This document shows, piece after piece, positions 16,313 to 22,266 of a DNA stretch of 22,266 nucleotides (position 1 is the stretch's first letter; every line of letters begins with the position of its first letter). The DNA is from Candidatus Melainabacteria bacterium (GTDB taxonomy: Bacteria > Cyanobacteriota > Vampirovibrionia > Obscuribacterales > Obscuribacteraceae): NCBI GenBank assembly GCA_003151275.1, contig PLXC01000182.1, positions 1 through 22,266 of the forward strand, written 5' to 3'. The notes under the pieces were generated by a model. That model was given only the letters and a program-made list of their open reading frames with translations, was not told the DNA's origin and did no database searches. Both the position numbers and the translations under genes were made by a program.

Positions 16313-17872
16313 TTAATTGACGTTGTATATAACGACTCGCTTCGCGTGATTGCGGGCCTGATTTTTAGCGGCTTCCGCTGCGGCAAGCAATATTGTCATT
16401 TCGTTGGTGTCTTTAGGCACCGAGGAGACACCGTAGATTGAATCAAATCCGCGCAAGGTTGGATCAGCCAGAATACTCGCTCTCATCCGCTCGCACAGCG
16501 CCGCGGCGGCTGCAGGTTTCACATCCGGCAAGATCAGCGCGAAGTCTGTTCTTTCGTAATGAGCTAGCGTACCCGCAGGCGGCTTAAGCTCGTTAATATG
16601 CTTGATCAACTCCCTGTTCGGAGCAGCGGCATTTTTCGCAATTAGGGCGCCGGTGGTATTTCCACGTGAGTTTTGCACTTCGAAGATCACTAGAGACAAC
16701 GGTCGATCAGTTCCATCTCGAAGAGCCAAATCATGTTGAAGCAAAAACAAAAAAGCTGCGTATGTGAAAAGACCCGTATCGACTTTCATGAGTCCCTTGG
16801 CAAACAAGTCAAGGACCGTTGGGTCTAGGCGCTTTGCGGCCACAACGCTCGTGCCGCGGTCACCTTCTTGAAGTTGGTAAATTGCTATGGCACCACTACG
16901 CACCAATGCTGCCACCACATGAACCCACTTACTGCGAGACAACTGAAGCGCTGCAATTATCTCACTCAATGAGCGGCGATCATCTGCCAATCGGTAGAAC
17001 GATTTGCAGAGAGCCATATCCGCAGCCTCTTTCGTGATCATCTGTTCGAATTCAGCCTCAGCCAACTTGGGATTTTTTCTTGTCAACACACTGTCGTTGC
17101 GAATGCCCGAACCGAGAAGATAATGTGTATTGTCTATCAGGAGAGTGCCATGCATAATCACTGCACTTAATGGCATTTGAATTGACTTGGTATCAGTTTT
17201 AAGCTGCGACTCAAACTGAAACTTGCCTTCGGACCATCCAATCACTTGCAAGAGGCATTCCAGCCCTTCACCATTGGTGCCACGAGCATGAACTGGTGCG
17301 CCGTTCTCGAAAAATATTTCCGCCGTTCCCTTAATTCCCTGAATTTTCAAGCGTCCACTAACATTGCCCATCTGCAGCGATTGAAGCAAATTTGTCGTAT
17401 GAACTACGGCGAGTTCGCCATTCAGGGCTACGTCTTGGTATAACTTTTGCAGCTCGTTAATTGGTACTTTGTTTACTTTGCCGTCAAAAGTGTGCTCAGG
17501 GGTTTCAGTCTGCTGTTCGGAAAAAACTTTGACCTTGACGGTGACGGAATCACGTCTCGTTGCTTTGGTCAGGTCTTCTCCCATCGAGTTGACAATCATC
17601 GCGTAGATCTGCTGAAGATTAGTAGTGAGATGGAACCATAGCTCTGTTGCTTTGCTGCCTGAACCGAAATAGAAGCGCCAGATCAGTATTCCTTCAGTGG
17701 TCTCGGCGTATTTAACTGAGAGCATGAAATCCTGATTATCCGCCCGTGTCCAAAAATAATTGAACTTGATGTTGCGGTCTTTCCGAGCAGCATCGGCAAA
17801 CTGCTTAATATCAACTTCGGTTGGCCGAGTCGATATTCTCTGCAGTTTTACTTGTTCTCGTTTACTGAACAT
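16313..17872 (-). CDS. DUF4388 protein with degenerate GGDEF-like C-terminus
   Basis: A 519-residue cytoplasmic protein with no membrane helices. Residues 1-120 are of unknown type. Residues about 151-245 form a DUF4388 (PatA N-terminal-like) domain, shown by LLQSLQMGNVSGRLKI (162-177), AEIFFENGAPVHA (184-196) and CLLQVIGWSEGKFQFE (206-221). A helical middle section (about 270-340) resembles a winged-helix arrangement. Residues about 385-516 follow the outline of a GGDEF nucleotide-cyclase domain, but HYERTDFALILP (438-449) stands where GGDEF should be, so diguanylate cyclase activity is very unlikely. DUF4388 proteins often belong to signalling and gliding or polarity networks. The gene starts at ATG 17872, 141 bp after the GT4 gene, and ends 57 bp from the convergent ferritin-like gene. 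A regulatory or scaffold role is inferred. Confidence 0.75.
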   Translation of the reverse strand: MFSKREQVKLQRISTRPTEVDIKQFADAARKDRNIKFNYFWTRADNQDFMLSVKYAETTEGILIWRFYFGSGSKATELWFHLTTNLQQIYAMIVNSMGEDLTKATRRDSVTVKVKVFSEQQTETPEHTFDGKVNKVPINELQKLYQDVALNGELAVVHTTNLLQSLQMGNVSGRLKIQGIKGTAEIFFENGAPVHARGTNGEGLECLLQVIGWSEGKFQFESQLKTDTKSIQMPLSAVIMHGTLLIDNTHYLLGSGIRNDSVLTRKNPKLAEAEFEQMITKEAADMALCKSFYRLADDRRSLSEIIAALQLSRSKWVHVVAALVRSGAIAIYQLQEGDRGTSVVAAKRLDPTVLDLFAKGLMKVDTGLFTYAAFLFLLQHDLALRDGTDRPLSLVIFEVQNSRGNTTGALIAKNAAAPNRELIKHINELKPPAGTLAHYERTDFALILPDVKPAAAAALCERMRASILADPTLRGFDSIYGVSSVPKDTNEMTILLAAAEAAKNQARNHAKRVVIYNVN

Positions 17873-18013
17873 TCAGAGTTTTCCAATGCTTCCCGTCTCG
17901 ATCATTTTACAAGAATCATAACGACAAGCTTTCAAGCGCACCTGAACTCAGCAGCTTGTTTGGATGGCTGGACTTCCAAGAAATGACAATAGCATGGCTG
18001 CATGATGCGAATC

Positions 18014-19255
18014 CTATGTTGCAGAATCAACAAATCCGTTCGTGTATAGCTCAATCGTTCGATCGACACACGTGCGCCAGGAAAAAGTCTCGTTTGTTAG
18101 AGCCGCCGCACCAGACCCAATCGTGCGGCTGAGCGACAGATCTTGACTCAACTGAGTTATTTTCGCAGCTAAATCGTCTGCATCGCCTGGAGCACAAAAC
18201 AGAACGTTTTCACGGTCGCTAAACTGACATTCTGTAGAAGAACTCTTTGTCGCCACAATTGGCAGTCCGTGGGCTGCGGCGAACCAGAAAGAGCTATTGT
18301 GCAAGTTGATTCCACTTAAAAATGGAAATACACAAATATCTGATAGACGAAGTTTGGTGGAGGGTTCCAAACTCCCGTAGGGAGCATATTGCGACCATCT
18401 AATTCGGTCACCGATTTCCAGATTTGCGGCTAAGGACCTTAAATCTTCCAGGTAATTAGGTTTGCCTTCTCGTTCAAGAACGTATTGCTCTGGGGTGTCA
18501 CCGACGACAATGAGTTTCACGTCTTGACCGGCTTGAACCAATATTTTGACTGATTCGAGCAGCACTTCTAAACCTTTACCAGGATAAACGTAACCGTAAA
18601 AACTGAGGACCAGATCGTCTTTGGCAAGTCCTAAATCCAAACGCCTAGCATTGCGTTCTTCGAGGTTCAGGCTTTGGGTTACAGGCATGATCGGAGGAGG
18701 GGGTATGGTAACGGATTTCTTGCTCACCATAGGGTCTCGTTTGCACAGTTCATCTCTATCTCGGTCACTTAGTGTGATGATCGCGTCGCTGTCGCGAAGC
18801 AACGAGCCATATTCGAAGCTAAGATTCTCGCGGCCGGCAACCAAACTAGCCAGGTAACGTGAAGTAGCACGGATCAAATTATTCTTCGAACGCAGAATGC
18901 CACCAAGAGATTCGACATGGAGAATAATTCGGACATTAGGACACCGTTTCTTTATCAACGTAGGAAGAAATGTAATCATCGGATGATCATGATACATCCA
19001 GCCTGTGAAGACGATATCGACTACATCGGGTTGCGTGGAATTGATCAGGGAAATGCATTGTTCTGCCGCTTGCCAATTCCAGTTTGTCTTGATCCGATGA
19101 ATCACCAAAGAGCTATCGAGCGATAGGGCAGATGCGGGTCCCAACACACTAACTTCTACGTTGCGCGATACCAACTCTGAACAGAGACGATGCACAAAAT
19201 CGGCGCCACCTGTTCGCAGTGGTGGGAAAGCAGCTGAGATTATTAGAGCTTTCAT
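18014..19255 (-). CDS. GT4 family glycosyltransferase
   Basis: A 413-residue GT-B glycosyltransferase. The N-terminus ALIISAAFPPLRTGGADFVH (3-22) has the glycine-rich GT4 loop. The second domain begins LSFYGYVYPGKGLEVLLES, the usual block after the interdomain linker. In the donor-binding region the common EG...E pattern is replaced by SGINLHNSSFWFAAAHGLP, a variant recalling GT4 members with GVSxRRGSLLAALAHGLP. The enzyme is expected in the cytoplasm. It ends an operon: its ATG overlaps the stop of the PTPS-related membrane protein by four bases (ATGA, 19252-19255), indicating coupled translation. Sugar specificity cannot be deduced. Confidence 0.85.
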   Translation of the reverse strand: MKALIISAAFPPLRTGGADFVHRLCSELVSRNVEVSVLGPASALSLDSSLVIHRIKTNWNWQAAEQCISLINSTQPDVVDIVFTGWMYHDHPMITFLPTLIKKRCPNVRIILHVESLGGILRSKNNLIRATSRYLASLVAGRENLSFEYGSLLRDSDAIITLSDRDRDELCKRDPMVSKKSVTIPPPPIMPVTQSLNLEERNARRLDLGLAKDDLVLSFYGYVYPGKGLEVLLESVKILVQAGQDVKLIVVGDTPEQYVLEREGKPNYLEDLRSLAANLEIGDRIRWSQYAPYGSLEPSTKLRLSDICVFPFLSGINLHNSSFWFAAAHGLPIVATKSSSTECQFSDRENVLFCAPGDADDLAAKITQLSQDLSLSRTIGSGAAALTNETFSWRTCVDRTIELYTNGFVDSAT

Positions 19256-21186
19256 GTCGGCAATTGCACATCCCTTTGCTGCATTGACTCTATCAAAGCG
19301 GTTTTCGCCACGGGTTTCAACAAGTATGCACTTAATCCCAACGTAGCAATTAGCCAGCTAAAAAAGACAGCCAAAGAGACATTATGGGCTAACTCCCAGG
19401 CACCGTCAGGGACACATTTATAACGAATTTCCGAATCTTTAGCCAGGTTAAAGGCGATGCGATTGTCATGTTCAGATCGCACCACCTGGTTACCATTGTC
19501 AAATAAATGATTCCAGGAAAACTGCTGAACATTGGTCTGCCAGATTCCGCTTGCAACCCTTACCGTCTTTACGTCTCCGAACTTGTCCGCCATAGGCTCA
19601 AAAGGGCAGTTTCTAATCGCTTCAACTTGTTGATTGTCCAACTCGGGAAATATGTTTGTGATCGCATACGCTTGAGAGCCATAGAAGGAATCCGGCATCT
19701 TCAGCAAAGACGCTGTAAAACTCTTGCTTCTGACGAGCTGCCCATTGGTCGGCACCATAGCTTGCTGAGCATGATATAGCTTGACGGAGAGTCCGATAAA
19801 AGAAATCGACAGAAGTGACACCAAAAACACGCGGTTTGTAGACCATAATGGCTTTTCTGGCTGGTTCCAAAAGAACAGTATTACTCCCATCAACAACGAA
19901 AAGTTGATGTAGGTGATCAATCGATATGCAAATTGAATGGTGCGGAAATTGTGACCAAGTCTATCCAGAGATCCACTCGTCGTTGATGACCAGATCATCA
20001 AGAAAGCCAGGGCGCCGAATGCCGCAATAGAAGCCATTGTTCGTTTATCGATGCGCTTGCCGTTATCAATGCTCCGGTCTTTATCAATGCTCCGGTCTTT
20101 ATCAATGTGCTGGTCTTTTTCAATGCTCTGGTCTTTAGCATTGCTCCGGTCTTTAGCATTGCTCCGGTCTTTAGCATTGCTCTGGTCTTTAGCATTGCTC
20201 TGGTCTTTCTCAAAGCGCCGGCCTTTTTGGACTGTGCCCACCAGGCACAGCAAGAAAAAAATCAGCAAGGGAAAATTTATTTGGGTGTCGAGATGCGGAG
20301 TTGTAGCGTGATCATCCAGGAGTCGATGCTTGTAGGTCTTTGTTTCGACTGGAAACGGCATCAAGCGAGCGTATAGGGAGTCAAGGCTGCGGCGGTAATA
20401 ACCGATACGTTTGAAGCTGGCACCGATCACCATTCTAGGCGTGAAGTGCATAGTCACCAATACCCACGGCAACAAACAAATTACTCCTACAACCATAGGT
20501 AGTGCTAAGGGAAGTATCAATGATTTCAAATTGGCATGGGAGATCCAAAGCGTAGTACCAACAAGCAAAGCCATGAAGCAAGCACCATACAGGGCTGTGA
20601 TTGGGTGACATCCGGCGGATAAAACCAGCAAGAAGACGAAAAGATTGCAAAGTACAAATCGTCTCGAATTGACTTCTGCGTCGATCGCAAAAAACCATAC
20701 TGCTGCGGAACAAAGCAACAGTCCAGTTGCAAAAAACTCCGGCAGAGCGCCCCTGTTGTAGAGATTGGACATCGGATAGATTGCCCAAGTGGCAAATGTG
20801 GCGAGACAAAAACTGCAAAATTTGTTTTGCGTGGTCTTCAAAGCCAACTTAAAGACCAGCCAATATTGCAACCCAAACAATCCTGCCGCAGCTAGGCGCA
20901 CCGTCAAGTCCGCATTCCACGCCAAGCTAAGCACTCCCATTAAGGGAAAGAACAGATAACCGTAAAAAACGGGATACGGCATACCGATCAAGCTATAGGT
21001 GTTAATTACTGATGGAAATCGTTGGTGATCCGCAAAATACGCGCTGACGTAATTCATCAACCAAACCTGGTTTGGCCAATCTATCGCAAAGATAGAATTG
21101 AGGTCAAACATGGGCAGACACGGCAACAGTACTACTAAAAAACCGGCGATTAAATAGCAAGCGTCGAGGCGCGTTGATGAAATCAA
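19252..21186 (-). CDS. PTPS-related (PF10131-like) multi-pass membrane protein with internal hexapeptide repeats
   Basis: A 644-residue inner-membrane protein of the type named '6-pyruvoyl-tetrahydropterin synthase related', a misnomer for a GT-C-like membrane family. After helix 1 (about 11-28) comes an acidic loop (AIDWPNQ, 34-40), then GMPYPVFYGYLFFPL (68-82) and LYNRGALPEFFATGLLL (142-158), the diagnostic RGAxPE block. Roughly ten helices follow, and a terminal helix lies near 610-632. Between the helices at about 304-319 and 384-400 is a charged insertion (321-380) made of repeats such as KDRSNA and KDRSID. The start is TTG at 21186, one base after the TAA of the FkbM gene; the end overlaps the GT4 gene. 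A role in polyprenyl-linked sugar transfer is inferred from architecture and neighbours. Confidence 0.75.
   Translation of the reverse strand: MISSTRLDACYLIAGFLVVLLPCLPMFDLNSIFAIDWPNQVWLMNYVSAYFADHQRFPSVINTYSLIGMPYPVFYGYLFFPLMGVLSLAWNADLTVRLAAAGLFGLQYWLVFKLALKTTQNKFCSFCLATFATWAIYPMSNLYNRGALPEFFATGLLLCSAAVWFFAIDAEVNSRRFVLCNLFVFLLVLSAGCHPITALYGACFMALLVGTTLWISHANLKSLILPLALPMVVGVICLLPWVLVTMHFTPRMVIGASFKRIGYYRRSLDSLYARLMPFPVETKTYKHRLLDDHATTPHLDTQINFPLLIFFLLCLVGTVQKGRRFEKDQSNAKDQSNAKDRSNAKDRSNAKDQSIEKDQHIDKDRSIDKDRSIDNGKRIDKRTMASIAAFGALAFLMIWSSTTSGSLDRLGHNFRTIQFAYRLITYINFSLLMGVILFFWNQPEKPLWSTNRVFLVSLLSISFIGLSVKLYHAQQAMVPTNGQLVRSKSFTASLLKMPDSFYGSQAYAITNIFPELDNQQVEAIRNCPFEPMADKFGDVKTVRVASGIWQTNVQQFSWNHLFDNGNQVVRSEHDNRIAFNLAKDSEIRYKCVPDGAWELAHNVSLAVFFSWLIATLGLSAYLLKPVAKTALIESMQQRDVQLPT
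20047..20226 (-). repeat. 18-bp tandem repeat (minisatellite) inside the PTPS-related gene
   Basis: Eight clear 18-bp units run from 20065 to 20208, flanked by degenerate units at 20047-20064 and 20209-20226. Three neighbouring pairs are identical: 20065-20082 with 20083-20100, 20137-20154 with 20155-20172, and 20173-20190 with 20191-20208, which points to recent slippage or unequal exchange. The period is a multiple of three, so copy changes keep the frame and only lengthen or shorten a hydrophilic loop of K-D-(R/Q)-S-(N/I)-x hexapeptides. There are no spacers, so it is not a CRISPR array. Confidence 0.95.
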
Positions 21187-21187
21187 C

Positions 21188-22243
21188 TTAGAAACCGTAC
21201 GAATTATTCGAACGAAGCATGGCGTTGCACCACTTCAATGCCTCTTTGAAGAGCTCATAATCCCTAAAGAAAAGCGCATTTCCCCACGAAGAGCGAACCG
21301 ACTGGTCGATGTTGCAATAGAATCGTGGCTCAGAAGAATTGTTGGTTAATGCCCTGTAAATGACAATATGCCAAACGTATCCCCGCGCTCTCAAATGGGC
21401 AACTGTGTTTTGCAACAAACCGAACTCTCCGTTCGAGAAGTAGTGCTCGGCATCCCAAAACTCGGACATGATTACGGAATACTTTGTATTACCCATGCCC
21501 TTAATCACATCCAGGTCACCGCCCTCGGTATCAATCTTCAATATGCTTACGTCACCGGGAAGTTCTCCGCTGTCGTGAAGACTCTTTAGGGATCGAACTT
21601 TAACCTCGATAGGCTCGGCATAATTCAGTCCTTCCGGCATGCCGTGCTTAACCATCGTGCTGTAAACGCTTAAGTCAGCATCTAATGATTCCGCGAGCTC
21701 ATGGTTGGAAAGTTCAACAGCATAAAACGATGTGGTACCGTCAGTAGAGCCCACGGCAACTGGAAAAGGCTTAAAGCCAACCGTAATCCCCGTGAAACGC
21801 TCACACAGCCGCTCGTACGCTTCAGGCAAGGGCTCGAACGCAAACACCCGATATCCAGCAGATAGAAGCAGCTCACTGACTTGCCCGACGTTGGCGCCGA
21901 TGTCGATTACATTGGGGCTAGCAACAAACGCGCGAAGATATTGCAGCAATGCAACTTCAGGATTCGAGCGGCGGTATTTTTCTACTTCTGAAGGATACGA
22001 GTAAGCATCATTAGTTGGCGTTACCAGTCTTTCAAGCTCGCTGAAATGTCTCTGTTGAGTGTACTTAGCCTCTCTGGCGAGATCATGCATTTGAGCATTC
22101 AAAACATCAATCCGCGCGCTTAAGTCTTCCGCGGTGGACTGAGTGGAAGATAACAATTTATCTTGATCTTGCTTGATTGCTTCGAGATAGAACAGAATTC
22201 GGTCTTTGACACCCTTGATTCGTTCAACTAACCCAGCGCTCAT
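21188..22243 (-). CDS. FkbM family methyltransferase with N-terminal coiled coil
   Basis: A 351-residue protein. Residues about 1-75 are a heptad-like, charged helical region predicted as coiled coil. The methyltransferase core begins near 95: SAM motif I is VIDIGANVGQ (112-121), the ribose-binding acidic block is FEPLPEAYERL (136-146), and ILKIDTEGGDLDVIKGM (234-250) is the FkbM signature. FkbM-type enzymes methylate hydroxyls of sugars or polyketides. As first gene seen of an operon with a PTPS-related membrane protein (one base apart) and a GT4 enzyme, it probably decorates the same glycan. The ATG at 22243 has AAGGA about 10-14 bases upstream. Confidence 0.87.
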   Translation of the reverse strand: MSAGLVERIKGVKDRILFYLEAIKQDQDKLLSSTQSTAEDLSARIDVLNAQMHDLAREAKYTQQRHFSELERLVTPTNDAYSYPSEVEKYRRSNPEVALLQYLRAFVASPNVIDIGANVGQVSELLLSAGYRVFAFEPLPEAYERLCERFTGITVGFKPFPVAVGSTDGTTSFYAVELSNHELAESLDADLSVYSTMVKHGMPEGLNYAEPIEVKVRSLKSLHDSGELPGDVSILKIDTEGGDLDVIKGMGNTKYSVIMSEFWDAEHYFSNGEFGLLQNTVAHLRARGYVWHIVIYRALTNNSSEPRFYCNIDQSVRSSWGNALFFRDYELFKEALKWCNAMLRSNNSYGF

Positions 22244-22266
22244 CGGTGTCCATATCCTTGCTGTTT
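22240..22266 (-). CDS. Possible 3' end of an upstream gene overlapping the FkbM start
   Basis: On the minus strand, one frame open from the window edge ends with TGA at 22240-22242, overlapping the FkbM ATG as ATGA. This is the commonest overlap in the operons of this region. Only eight codons are visible, so the protein cannot be identified and the frame could be accidental. Confidence 0.25.
   Translation of the reverse strand, partial: KQQGYGHR

Noticed and set aside
17873..18013. Promoter for the DUF4388 gene
   Set aside because: TTGAAA and TAAAAT are present but about 20 bases apart, and TATGAT has no -35 at the right spacing; evidence too weak to list.
20047..20226. CRISPR array
   Set aside because: The units are 18 bp, directly adjacent, without spacers, and lie inside a gene frame; no cas gene is nearby.
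20051..20376. Repetitive open frames on both strands over the 18-bp array (for example LRSLSML or MLKTRA repeats)
   Set aside because: A stop-free 18-bp repeat opens several frames at once; only the frame continuous with the PTPS-related membrane protein is coding.

Overview
The window reads as chromosome from a Gram-negative-type bacterium (moderate GC by eye) and is dominated by envelope and surface-glycan genes. A Kdo hydroxylase and a GmhB-like heptose phosphatase imply a lipopolysaccharide-bearing outer membrane. The DUF4388 protein, the YfhO-like protein and frequent TTG/GTG starts would fit an environmental lineage such as non-photosynthetic Cyanobacteriota (Obscuribacter-like), Acidobacteria or similar; this placement is a weak guess. 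No rRNA, tRNA, CRISPR array, transposase or phage gene was seen, and no stretch over 300 bases lacks a gene.

Layout: (1) 1-185, 3' end of a PIN-domain (VapC-type) gene. (2) 286-2511, minus strand: GmhB-like HAD phosphatase, then Kdo hydroxylase, then a DUF374 (LpxJ-type) acyltransferase coupled to it by a TAATG overlap; together a small lipid A/inner-core module. (3) 2551-7102, plus: a giant YfhO-family membrane protein and a GT4 glycosyltransferase with a coiled-coil tail. (4) 7167-8698, minus: a GT2 dolichyl/undecaprenyl-phosphate-sugar synthase-like enzyme and an overlapping SAM methyltransferase, possibly starting at a non-canonical CTG. (5) 8944-11049, plus, and 11175-12971, minus: two unrecognised multi-pass membrane proteins with GT-C-like architecture. 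(6) 12971-15495, minus: tandem paralogous membrane-anchored SGNH-like proteins, the downstream one overlapping the membrane protein by one base. (7) 15683-16255, plus: a COQ7-like ferritin-fold di-iron protein. (8) 16313-17872, minus: a DUF4388 plus degenerate-GGDEF regulator-like protein. (9) 18014-22243, minus: a tight operon FkbM methyltransferase, PTPS-related membrane protein carrying an 18-bp minisatellite, and GT4 glycosyltransferase.

Working model (inference): cytoplasmic glycosyltransferases and methyltransferases build a decorated glycan. The GT2 enzyme could charge a polyprenyl phosphate with sugar, the large GT-C-like proteins could use polyprenyl-linked sugars on the periplasmic face, and the SGNH-like proteins could act on the glycan there. 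No Wzx, Wzy, ABC exporter or priming glycosyltransferase is present, so assembly and export genes would lie elsewhere. The strongest leads are the Kdo hydroxylase/LpxJ-type pair, the duplicated SGNH-like genes with a conserved 5' box and a frame difference, the possible CTG start, and the minisatellite in the PTPS-related protein.
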